From VAZQ01 sp046733355 (GTDB lineage: Bacteria; Pseudomonadota; Alphaproteobacteria; Rhizobiales; Xanthobacteraceae): DNA of 64,000 nucleotides. Both the position numbers and the translations under genes were made by a program. Below, piece by piece: positions 24,780 to 32,635 of this stretch; the stretch's first letter is position 1; each line of letters opens with the position of its first letter. The stretch is taken from positions 1 to 64,000 of the forward strand of contig JBKPOZ010000015.1 of assembly GCA_046733355.1 (NCBI GenBank). Reading direction: 5' to 3'. The notes under the pieces are model-generated. The model was not told the origin of the DNA. It was given only the letters and a program-made list of their open reading frames with translations, and did no database searches.

Positions 24780-25916
24780 CTACACGAGTAGCCGCAGGCC
24801 GTGCTCTCGCGCCCAGAGCGCCACGATCGCGAGCTCGCTCGCATAAGGGGCGCGGTTGGCGAAGCCGCGGCATTGCGCGATCTCTCCCACGCTGGTCAGC
24901 TCGATGGTAAGCCCGCGGTTGTGGTTGCCGGGCGGGCATTCGCAGGTGAGCGACCAGATCGACGTAGCGCCGCGCAGGCACTGATTGTGGTAGCTCACCA
25001 CGCAGTGATGCATGCGCTCGCCCTCGCGGAATAGCGCCTCCTCTGTCTTGATCTGACGAAAGCGCCAAATGGCCGGGCCATTCTCGCCTAGCATCTCATA
25101 TCGCGCATCCGGCAGCGGATTCCCCGTCCAGCTCCGTCCATGAACGAGCGCACGCGCGCGCAATGCGTGGTGCCACTCCTGCATCGCGCGACGCAGGGAA
25201 GCCAACGTACGCCCGGTGAGCGAATATTCCCGGACGTTGAGAAAATCGATAAGATCGTTCATTTCGAGAACAGAGGCGGGATTGCGCGCAAAAAAGCGCG
25301 CCGCCTCCCGCCAGAAAGGGTCGTCCGCACGGAAACCGGTGATCTTGCTGCGGCAGATGCGCAACGCAGCTTCGCTATCGCCGCTCTCCGCCTTGCCGAT
25401 TGCGTACCAGAGCGCGCGCACGCTCGACGTCAGTTCCGCCGGCGCGTTCACGAAATGATGGGTCTCGCGACGGGAAAATCCGATGCCGGCCAGCTTTTCG
25501 TAAAGCGAGCGGCCCTGGGCAACGACAATGTACCACTCACAGAAGTCGTAGCGTCGGTGCGCGAGCTCATCGGCAACCGGCGCGCCGTCGATGAGGGCCG
25601 TCCCCGCATGCAGCTCGTCCGTCCAGGCGCCCTGCAGATGCACGGGCGCGGCATATTTGGCGAAGGCGAACTCTACGAGATCGAGGAAGCGTTTTTCCGG
25701 CGCGCGCATGCGCAGGCGGCAGCGCCAGATCTCAGGCGCACGCAACGCGAGATGTCGATACGCCTCGATCCGCCGGCGATATACCGGATCGAACTGAGCG
25801 TAGCAGTCGATGAAGGGAGGAGTGCGCTTATGGCGCGCATGCGCGCGCAGCCGCGCGCAAATAGCCTCGTCTGCCGCCCGAACCTGCGCTTCGCGCAATT
25901 TGTTCTGCTTGCCCAT
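24780..25916 (-). CDS. PcfJ-like domain protein
   Basis: A 378-residue soluble protein. Residues of the C-terminal third match the PcfJ-like pattern: ALFREGERMHHCVVSYHNQCLRG (with the conserved HHCV and a second Cys), SIWSLTCECPPG, LTIELTSVGEIAQCRGFANR. The N-terminal two thirds are helical and rich in Arg and Trp. PcfJ was first named on an enterococcal conjugative plasmid, but related chromosomal proteins exist; no biochemical role is known. No plasmid or conjugation gene is nearby. The ATG at 25916 is chosen; a TTG at 25985 would extend it by 23 residues through a hairpin sequence. Confidence 0.75.
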   Translation of the reverse strand: MGKQNKLREAQVRAADEAICARLRAHARHKRTPPFIDCYAQFDPVYRRRIEAYRHLALRAPEIWRCRLRMRAPEKRFLDLVEFAFAKYAAPVHLQGAWTDELHAGTALIDGAPVADELAHRRYDFCEWYIVVAQGRSLYEKLAGIGFSRRETHHFVNAPAELTSSVRALWYAIGKAESGDSEAALRICRSKITGFRADDPFWREAARFFARNPASVLEMNDLIDFLNVREYSLTGRTLASLRRAMQEWHHALRARALVHGRSWTGNPLPDARYEMLGENGPAIWRFRQIKTEEALFREGERMHHCVVSYHNQCLRGATSIWSLTCECPPGNHNRGLTIELTSVGEIAQCRGFANRAPYASELAIVALWAREHGLRLLV

Positions 25917-26123
25917 GGTGCGACCAACACATCCCCGACGGCCTCCGTCGGGATGTGCGGGTCGCGAAAAATCGGGCTTGGGCAAAGAACATGGTTTGCT
26001 CCACCATCGCGCGCTGACGTGGGAAGCGATTGTGGCAGTATCGCGGCGATGCGCGCGGCCGTATGCTGGCGGGAACAGTTTTTCACTCCGGCGATTTCGT
26101 CGTACTCACCCCAACGGTAAGGC

Positions 26124-27530
26124 ATGACCGCACGCTGGATCGCACTTGTCGTCGCGCTTGTTCTCATCTTCCTCGTGGGGGCAGGTTTTGCCATTACGTG
26201 GAAGCCGGCCATCGAGCCGACTGCGCCGCCGCGCGCTGCGAGCTTCGATCAAGCGCTGGTACGCCGCGGCACAGAGCTTGCCGCCATCGGGAACTGCATC
26301 ACCTGCCACACCGCCGCGGCAGGTAAGGCCATGGCGGGCGGCCGGGCACTGCCAACTCCATTCGGCACGATTTACTCGACCAACATCACCCCCGATCCCG
26401 AGACGGGCATTGGCAAATGGACAGAGGCGGCGTTCCAGCGCGCCATGCATGAAGGCGTCGACCGCGCGGGCCGACATCTTTATCCGGTTTTTCCCTACGA
26501 CCATTTCACCCTGCTCACGGAGCAGGATAACAAGGCGCTCTACGCGTTCCTGATGACGCGCGATCCGGTTCGCGCCAAAGCTCCGGAAAATGCGCTGCGC
26601 TTTCCATTCAACATGCGCATAGCGCTCGCCGGCTGGAAGCTTCTGTTTTTGCGCAAAGGCGTGTACGAGCCGGACTCCTCGCAGAGCGATGCCTGGAACA
26701 GAGGGGCCTATCTGGTGGAAGGGCTTGGCCATTGCGGCGCCTGTCACACGCCCCGAAATGCACTGCAAGCGGAACGACGAGGGGAACGCCTCGCCGGCGG
26801 GGAAGCGGAAGGCTGGACCGCCTACGCGATCAACCAGGCGTCTCCCGCACCGGTGCCGTGGGATCAGCCGGCGCTTGCGTTTTATCTGAAAAACGGCTGG
26901 CATGCGGTGCACGGCATATCGCGCGGCCCGATGGCCGAGGTGACGCACAATCTCGCCGCCGCCTCCGATGCGGACGTGCAGGCGATTGCGATTTACATCG
27001 CGAGCGGCATCGGCGAGCCGACCGCTGAGCGGAAGAGGCGGGCCGAAGCCGCGCTTGCAGAGGCGCGCAGGAGCGCGGCAGGGACGACGGGCGCTTCTGC
27101 CGATACCGGCAGCACGTCAGGGCTCGCGCAGCAGAGCACGGAAGCACCTGGTGCGCTGATCTATGGCTCCGCGTGCGCCGTTTGCCATGAGAGCGGGCGC
27201 GCGCTTCCCTTCGGCGGGATATATTTTGCGCTGAGCACGGCGCTGTACGGCCCCAATCCGAAGAACCTGATCAACGTCACGCTTCTCGGGTTGCCTGCCT
27301 CGGAAGGCGAGCAGAGCCCCATCATGCCAGGCTTTGCCGGCGCGCTCACGGACGCGCAGGTCAGCGCCCTCGTGGCCTACCTGCGCCAGCGCTTCTCTGA
27401 TCAGCCGCAATGGGGCGACATCGGCAAGCTCATTCGCGAGACGCGCAGCGGCGAGCCGCCTGTTGCCATTCATCCCACGCACGCCAGCGCGTCTGCGCCT
27501 GGCGATGCGAGCCAGCGAGGAACGCCATGA
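26124..27530 (+). CDS. Tri-haem cytochrome c subunit of a molybdenum hydroxylase
   Basis: A 468-residue membrane-anchored cytochrome. One N-terminal helix (residues 5-25) leads to three haem c sites: C58-x-x-C61-H62, C204-x-x-C207-H208 and C351-x-x-C354-H355. The arrangement is that of the cytochrome subunits of alcohol, aldehyde or nicotinate dehydrogenases, passing electrons to the respiratory chain from the periplasm. The stop overlaps the start of the 2Fe-2S gene (ATGATGA), so the three genes are one unit. Confidence 0.92.
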   Translation: MTARWIALVVALVLIFLVGAGFAITWKPAIEPTAPPRAASFDQALVRRGTELAAIGNCITCHTAAAGKAMAGGRALPTPFGTIYSTNITPDPETGIGKWTEAAFQRAMHEGVDRAGRHLYPVFPYDHFTLLTEQDNKALYAFLMTRDPVRAKAPENALRFPFNMRIALAGWKLLFLRKGVYEPDSSQSDAWNRGAYLVEGLGHCGACHTPRNALQAERRGERLAGGEAEGWTAYAINQASPAPVPWDQPALAFYLKNGWHAVHGISRGPMAEVTHNLAAASDADVQAIAIYIASGIGEPTAERKRRAEAALAEARRSAAGTTGASADTGSTSGLAQQSTEAPGALIYGSACAVCHESGRALPFGGIYFALSTALYGPNPKNLINVTLLGLPASEGEQSPIMPGFAGALTDAQVSALVAYLRQRFSDQPQWGDIGKLIRETRSGEPPVAIHPTHASASAPGDASQRGTP

Positions 27531-28024
27531 TGAAGCTTACGGTGAACGGGAAAGAGCACGAGATCGCGTCCGAGCCGGACACACCGCTCCTCTATGTGCT
27601 GCGCGACGAGCTGGCGCTCAACGCCGCCAAGTTCGGCTGCGGCCTCGGCCAGTGCGGCGCCTGCACGGTGCTGGTCGACGGCAACGCGGTTTGCTCCTGC
27701 GTCACGCCGCTGCTCCTCGCCATCGGCAAGACAGTGACCACCGTCGAGGGGCTCGGCACCGAGCACGAGCCCGGGCCGATGCAACGCGCGTTCATTCAGG
27801 AGCAGGCGGCGCAGTGCGGGTACTGCATTCCCGGAATGATGATGCGCGCGCATGCACTCCTGCAGAAGAACCCGCGGGCGACCGACGCTGACATCCGCGC
27901 GGCCTTGCAGCCCAATCTGTGCCGCTGCGGCACGCATATGCGCATTCTGCGGGCGGTGCGCCGCGCGGCGGAAACGATGCGCACCGCGCGAGCGCCGGCT
28001 CCTGCGCAGGGAGCAGTGCCATGA
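27527..28024 (+). CDS. 2Fe-2S subunit of molybdenum hydroxylase (IorA/NicA-like)
   Basis: A 165-residue subunit with two 2Fe-2S clusters. The plant-ferredoxin-like cluster uses Cys38, Cys43, Cys46 and Cys58; the second uses Cys97, Cys100, Cys132 and Cys134. This is the usual xanthine oxidase small-subunit layout (QCGYCIPGMMM then LCRCGTH). It carries no signal peptide of its own and is probably exported with the Tat-dependent large subunit or works on the inner face. Overlaps by four bases on both sides. Confidence 0.93.
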   Translation: MMKLTVNGKEHEIASEPDTPLLYVLRDELALNAAKFGCGLGQCGACTVLVDGNAVCSCVTPLLLAIGKTVTTVEGLGTEHEPGPMQRAFIQEQAAQCGYCIPGMMMRAHALLQKNPRATDADIRAALQPNLCRCGTHMRILRAVRRAAETMRTARAPAPAQGAVP

Positions 28025-30255
28025 CGTCTGGCCTCGTACTCTCCCGTCGCAAGGTGCTTGCCGGCACTGGCGCGCTGATCATGAGCTTTGCCTCGACCCC
28101 CGCGCTCGTCGTGCGCGGAGCCGAGGGCGAGGCAGGCCAAGCGCCGCCGCTCCCGGGGAGTCTGAAGCAGAACCCATATCTCGATTCCTGGATTCGCATC
28201 GCGGCGGATGGACGCGTCACCGTGCTCACCGGCAAGGCCGAGCTCGGCCAGGGCCTCAAGACCGCGCTGCTGCAGATCGCCTCGGAGCAGATCGATGTGC
28301 CGTTGGAAAAACTCACCTTGATCACGGCCGATACGGCAGAGACGGCGAATGAAGGCTACACCTCCGGCAGCCAATCCATGCAGAACAGCGGCACAGCCAT
28401 GCTCAATGCCGCGGCGCAGGTGCGCATGTTGCTGTTGAGCCAGGCAGCACTGCAGCTCGGCTTGACTGTCGATCAACTGCGGACGGAAGCGGGTGCGGTC
28501 GTCGCACCTGACGGGCGGCGGCTCGGCTATGGCGAGCTCGTCAGCGCAGAAATGCTGCATGTGCAGGCGCAACCGACCTCGGCGATGAAGGATCCATCCA
28601 CGTTCAAGGTGATGGGCAAGCGCATTCCGCGCGTCGATATTCCCGCAAAGGTTACGGGCGGAATTGCCTATGTGCACGATCTCCGACTGCCGGGAATGCT
28701 GCATGCGCGCGTGGTACGGCCACCAGGCTATGGCGCCCAGCTCACGGAAGTGAACACAGCCGCGGTGGAGAAAATGCCTGGCGTGGTGAAGGTCATCCGC
28801 GACGGCAGTTTCCTTGCCGTCGTAGCCGAGCGCGAATTTCTCGCAATAAAGGCCATGCGCGCGCTTGCCGCTTCCGCCCGCTGGCAGGAAAGTGCGGAAC
28901 TGCCGAAAGAGCAGGATCTTGCTTCCATGCTGCTGCGCCTGCCGGCGCAGGACAGCAGGATCTTCGAGGTGGGCGGCGGTCCCGCGGGTGCGCAACAGAA
29001 AGTGGAAGCGACCTTTACGCGCGCCTATCAGATGCACGGCTCAATCGGCCCGGCCTGCGCAGTCGCCAAGTTCGAAGACGACGCGCTCACGGTGTGGACA
29101 CATACCCAAGGCGTCTATCCCGACCGCGCGGCCATTGCCGAGATGCTGCACCTGCCCCCCGAGCGCGTGCGCTGCATCCACATGGAAGGCGCCGGTTGTT
29201 ACGGGCACAATGGCGCCGATGATGCGGCTGCCGATGCCGCGCTGATCGCGCGCGCGCTCCCCGGCCGCCCGGTGCGTGTGCAATGGATGCGCGAGCAGGA
29301 GCATGCGTGGGAGCCCTATGGCCCCGCGATGGTAAGCAAGGCGCGCGCAGCGCTCGACGCCAACCGCCGCGTAGTCGACTGGCAATACGAGGTGTGGAGC
29401 AATACCCATTCCATGCGCCCGGGTGGCGCCGGTGCGTTACTCGCCGCGCAGCAATTCGGCGAAGCTTTCCGCGAGCCCGCGCCCAAGCCCATCCCGCTTC
29501 CCGACGGCGGCGGTGACCGCAACGCGATCCCGCTCTACAAATTTCCGAATGCGCGCGTGCTGCATCATTTCATTCCAAAGATGCCCGTGCGTGTCTCGGC
29601 GCTGCGAGCACTCGGCGCGTATGTCAACGTTTTCGCGATCGAGACTTTTATGGACGATCTGGCGCTCGCGGCGGGCATGGACCCGGTCGAATTTCGCCTC
29701 CAATATCTCGACGACCCGCGTGCCCGCGACGTGGTTACGGCCGCGGCCGAGCGCTTCGGCTGGACTGCTGCAAAAACGCTGCCGCGCGGGCGCGGCTGCG
29801 GCTTTGCATTCGCCCGTTACAAGAACCATGCGGCTTATTGCGCGGTCGCAATGGAGGTCGAGGTGGCGCGCGAGACCGGCCGAGCGCGGCCGATCCGCGC
29901 GGTTGCGGCAGTGGACAGCGGGCAAGTCATCAACCCGGACGGGCTCGTCAACCAGATCGAAGGCGGCCTCATCCAGTCCATGAGCTGGACGCTCTACGAG
30001 CGCGTCACGTTCGATGAGAAGCGCATCACCAGCATTGACTGGTCGACCTATCCGATCATGCGGTTTGACGCAGTGCCCGAGAGCATCGATGTGCAGGTCA
30101 TCAATCGACCGGGGCAGCCGTTCCTGGGCAGCGGCGAATGCAGCCAGGGCCCGGCGGCCGCCGCGCTCGGCAATGCAATTGCCAATGCCATCGGCCAACG
30201 CCTGCGCGATCTGCCGCTCACGCGCGAGCGCATCCAGGCCGCCATGCCGGTGTGA
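28021..30255 (+). CDS. Molybdopterin subunit of molybdenum hydroxylase (IorB-like)
   Basis: A 744-residue catalytic subunit of the xanthine/aldehyde oxidase family, IorB type (isoquinoline 1-oxidoreductase beta-like). A twin-arginine signal is visible (SRRKVLAGTGALIMSFA, Arg9-Arg10), so it is exported folded. The molybdenum-site segments include GKAELGQGLKTALLQIASEQ, MHGSIGPACAVAKF, GGAGALLAAQQFGEAF and, near the C-terminus, GSGECSQGPAAAALGNA with the Glu that acts as base. Substrate is unknown; N-heterocycles and aldehydes are typical. Confidence 0.92.
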   Translation: MTSGLVLSRRKVLAGTGALIMSFASTPALVVRGAEGEAGQAPPLPGSLKQNPYLDSWIRIAADGRVTVLTGKAELGQGLKTALLQIASEQIDVPLEKLTLITADTAETANEGYTSGSQSMQNSGTAMLNAAAQVRMLLLSQAALQLGLTVDQLRTEAGAVVAPDGRRLGYGELVSAEMLHVQAQPTSAMKDPSTFKVMGKRIPRVDIPAKVTGGIAYVHDLRLPGMLHARVVRPPGYGAQLTEVNTAAVEKMPGVVKVIRDGSFLAVVAEREFLAIKAMRALAASARWQESAELPKEQDLASMLLRLPAQDSRIFEVGGGPAGAQQKVEATFTRAYQMHGSIGPACAVAKFEDDALTVWTHTQGVYPDRAAIAEMLHLPPERVRCIHMEGAGCYGHNGADDAAADAALIARALPGRPVRVQWMREQEHAWEPYGPAMVSKARAALDANRRVVDWQYEVWSNTHSMRPGGAGALLAAQQFGEAFREPAPKPIPLPDGGGDRNAIPLYKFPNARVLHHFIPKMPVRVSALRALGAYVNVFAIETFMDDLALAAGMDPVEFRLQYLDDPRARDVVTAAAERFGWTAAKTLPRGRGCGFAFARYKNHAAYCAVAMEVEVARETGRARPIRAVAAVDSGQVINPDGLVNQIEGGLIQSMSWTLYERVTFDEKRITSIDWSTYPIMRFDAVPESIDVQVINRPGQPFLGSGECSQGPAAAALGNAIANAIGQRLRDLPLTRERIQAAMPV

Positions 30256-30262
30256 CAGGTAG

Positions 30263-30288
30263 GGCGCAATAGCGAAGCGTATTGCGCC
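30263..30288. repeat. Short palindrome (GGCGCAATA family)
   Basis: GGCGCAATA at 30263-30271 pairs with TATTGCGCC at 30280-30288 across an 8-base loop, just after the molybdenum subunit stop. The same sequence type (TAGGG..GCGCAAT) reappears at 39788-39866. It lies between converging genes and could serve as a weak terminator, though no T-run follows. Confidence 0.6.
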
Positions 30289-30354
30289 GAACAAAACTCG
30301 CGGAATACGCTGACCCTATGCCGCCCTGCTTCCCGGGTGAGGATAGCAGCAGCG

Positions 30355-30819
30355 CTACTGCTTTTCTTCATTGCGATTGTCTTCCGGCTGCTTCTGGCCG
30401 AACCAGTCGTAGGCGACGGCGGCGGCAACGAGGGCCACGACTGTGAGGGAGCCGAGTCTGCGCCAACCAATGCCCTGGCCCATCTGCAGCCCCGCGGCGA
30501 TGAGCTTGGGATCGAGCCCGGCGGCATTCTCCTTTTGCCGCTGCGCAAGCTCCGCCTGCGCACGCGCAATGCTGCGCGCGCGCACCATCATCGCGAGGGC
30601 GGCTGCAAGCAGCGCGACACCCGCAAATGCTCCAGCAAGAATGAAACCGGCCTTGATCGGATCGTAACGATCGGCGAGCCAGAAGAACGCGGCAACGAGC
30701 AGAAGGACAAGCGCGAGCGCGCCGCACAGCGCCGCCAGGGCGGCCCAGATCAGCGCGTGTACGCTCAGCCCGGCACGGATTTGCGCGTTGAGCGCGAGAT
30801 AGCGAAGCCAGCCCCCCAT
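30355..30819 (-). CDS. Small membrane protein, phage-holin-superfamily III-like
   Basis: A 154-residue protein beginning MGGWLRYLALNAQIRAGL. Two long helices (about residues 23-50 and 57-80) are followed by a charged Arg/Ala/Gln helix and a final hydrophobic stretch (LTVVALVAAAVAYDWF). The layout resembles the 'putative Actinobacterial holin III' membrane proteins that bacteria carry next to DUF883/ElaB genes; no lysis role is implied. Start chosen at the MGGW ATG with GAAGAG upstream. Followed upstream by the DUF883 protein on the same strand. Confidence 0.72.
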   Translation of the reverse strand: MGGWLRYLALNAQIRAGLSVHALIWAALAALCGALALVLLLVAAFFWLADRYDPIKAGFILAGAFAGVALLAAALAMMVRARSIARAQAELAQRQKENAAGLDPKLIAAGLQMGQGIGWRRLGSLTVVALVAAAVAYDWFGQKQPEDNRNEEKQ

Positions 30820-30847
30820 GTTTTGCTCTTCAGGTATTATCCGCTCG

Positions 30848-30901
30848 TCCCGCGAAAGCAGGGACCCAGTGCTTTTCTGCTGCATTCCAGCTCTCGCGGG
30901 A
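30848..30901. repeat. Palindromic repeat with TCCCGCGA/TCGCGGGA arms
   Basis: TCCCGCGA (30848-30855) pairs with TCGCGGGA (30894-30901) and internal GGGACC/CATTCC segments are partly complementary. The pattern matches the common alphaproteobacterial element that starts CCCGCGAAAGC. It separates the two small membrane-protein genes. Confidence 0.6.
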
Positions 30902-30921
30902 ATGCATGGAGGATTGTCTCA

Positions 30922-31302
30922 CTACCGCCGCCAGGTCGCTCCAAAGAAAAAGCCGATCGCCACGGCGAGCGCGAGGGTCGAAGGCCGCCTGCGCAAGGAC
31001 TGGTCAACGGCATTGCGCATGCTGTCGCCCACCTCGCGCACCGCGTCCACCGCGTCCTGACTTTTCGCAGCCGTGTCGGACACCACGCCCTCGACATTCG
31101 AGCGCGCGCGTGCCCAGGCGGCGCCGCTTTTCGCGGCGAGCGCTTCCGAAAGCTCGGCAGTCAGTCGCAGCACGTCCTTGCGCAATGCGTCGAGGTCTGC
31201 GCGAACATCGCCGCTCGTGTCAGAAGCGCTTTTGTCGGCCGGGCCGGACCTGGCCTCCGCCGCGCTCTCGCGAAACGCCTCGCGCGTGGTGGTGTTCGAC
31301 AT
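30922..31302 (-). CDS. ElaB/YqjD/DUF883 family membrane-anchored protein
   Basis: A 126-residue protein: disordered N-terminus (MSNTTTREAFRES), a long helical part (ADLDALRKDVLRLTAELSEALAAKSG, then SNVEGVVSDTAAKSQDAV) and one C-terminal membrane helix (TLALAVAIGFFFGATWRR). The E. coli relatives are tail-anchored, stationary-phase proteins that associate with ribosomes at the membrane. The start at MSNTTT fits the family; the ORF extends further upstream without similarity. Confidence 0.82.
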   Translation of the reverse strand: MSNTTTREAFRESAAEARSGPADKSASDTSGDVRADLDALRKDVLRLTAELSEALAAKSGAAWARARSNVEGVVSDTAAKSQDAVDAVREVGDSMRNAVDQSLRRRPSTLALAVAIGFFFGATWRR

Positions 31303-31381
31303 CGGACTGCTCCGCGCTGAAGCTCGAATATATTCTCGACCCCTCCCCCTCGAGGCAAGGGAAAACAGCGCACTGGGACGA

Positions 31382-32461
31382 TCAGCTCGGCAACCTGCTC
31401 TCGTCCGGAGGAAACACGTGATGCAGCGCAATCAGGCCGATGATCGTGAGGGGGACGGCAAGCAATGTGCCCATGGGCCCCCACAGCCATGACCAGAACG
31501 CGAGTGCGAGCAGAATGGCGAGCGGGTTGAGCGTCAGATGCCGGCCCAGAAGCGTCGGCGTGATGAACTGGCCCTCGATCGTGGCCACGGCAACAAAGGC
31601 GGCGGGCGGCAGCAAGGCATAGGCAAACGACGGGAAAGTGACGAGCGCCACCGCGAACAGAACCGCCGTCGTGCAGGCGGCGCCTACATAGGGAATGTAA
31701 TTGAAGACTGTCGCCATGATCCCGAACAGGACCGGCGCCGGAAAACCGAACAGCCAGGCGCCAATTGCCACAACGACACCGAGGCCCCCATTCACCATGC
31801 TCACGATGGCGAGATATCCCGCCAGATTTTGCTCCACATCCGTGACGATGCGCATGAAGCGCAGCTTCGCATCTCGGGTGGTGAAGAACGAGACCATGTA
31901 GCGGCGGAAGTCGAGCTGTGCCGCGAGGAAGAAGATCAGCGTGACAAAGAAGAGCAGGAGCTGGGCCACGGCGGGCGTGATATAGGTAATCACCGGCGTC
32001 ACCACCGCGAGCTGCGAGGGTTCAACAGCAACCTGCGGACTTTCGCCCGGTGCAAACACTTTCTCCAAATCGCGAAGCGCGGCGAGCGGCCGGTCGAGGA
32101 CGTAAAGCTTCTGCCTGATGCTCGCGCCGATTTCCGGCGCACGCGCGATCAACTCGGCGGCCGGCTTGGCAAGCAGGGTGAAAGCCGTGGCGGCGAACAG
32201 GAGCAGACTCAGCCCCAGCGCAATTGCGGTGATCCAGGGAGAGACGCCATGGCGCGCACCCATCTTAACGAGCGGAGCGAGCGTCGTGCCGATCACCAGC
32301 GCGGCGGCAATCGGCAATAACAGCGGCCGGCAGAAGTACAGGCACGCTCCGAGCAGAATAATAAAGATGCCAACCGTCGCGACCTGAGAAGCCGCCGCCC
32401 AGACGTCCCCCAGCCCCTCGCCAGCCTCTTCTTTTTGTTCTTTGTCGTTGACGTTGAGCAC
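31382..32461 (-). CDS. AI-2E family transporter
   Basis: A 359-residue membrane protein with about eight helices. Motifs of the family appear: FIILLGACLYFCRPLLLPIAAALVIG at the start, GLGVVVAIGAWLFGFPAPVLFGIMATVFNYIPYVG in the middle and GPMGTLLAVPLTIIGLIAL at the end. E. coli TqsA and related proteins are associated with autoinducer-2 or ion export; most members have unknown cargo. Starts at GTG; no better start is near. It is divergent from ileS across about 170 bases. Confidence 0.9.
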   Translation of the reverse strand: MLNVNDKEQKEEAGEGLGDVWAAASQVATVGIFIILLGACLYFCRPLLLPIAAALVIGTTLAPLVKMGARHGVSPWITAIALGLSLLLFAATAFTLLAKPAAELIARAPEIGASIRQKLYVLDRPLAALRDLEKVFAPGESPQVAVEPSQLAVVTPVITYITPAVAQLLLFFVTLIFFLAAQLDFRRYMVSFFTTRDAKLRFMRIVTDVEQNLAGYLAIVSMVNGGLGVVVAIGAWLFGFPAPVLFGIMATVFNYIPYVGAACTTAVLFAVALVTFPSFAYALLPPAAFVAVATIEGQFITPTLLGRHLTLNPLAILLALAFWSWLWGPMGTLLAVPLTIIGLIALHHVFPPDESRLPS

Positions 32462-32635
32462 CTGCGTCCTCTCGCGCGAGCGCGATTGTTTGACGCCGGT
32501 GAGCGCTCGCGCCCCGCGTCAACGCGGCTTTCTGTATTTCGGTTCCAGGGTGTGGCAGCGCGCGGCATGCGCCTGCGCTAGCGAGCGCGGGAACGATCTG
32601 CTACCGAGATACGCTCATTTCATGCGCTTTCCGCA

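Noticed and set aside
24780..25916. PcfJ-like gene as a marker of an integrated conjugative element
   Set aside because: No integrase, relaxase or attachment repeats are visible around it.
30355..30819. Holin-like protein as a sign of prophage
   Set aside because: No other phage gene is nearby; this family is common on chromosomes next to DUF883 proteins.
31538..32320. 260-codon plus-strand ORF opposite the AI-2E transporter
   Set aside because: Very charged antisense of a membrane protein; typical complement artefact.
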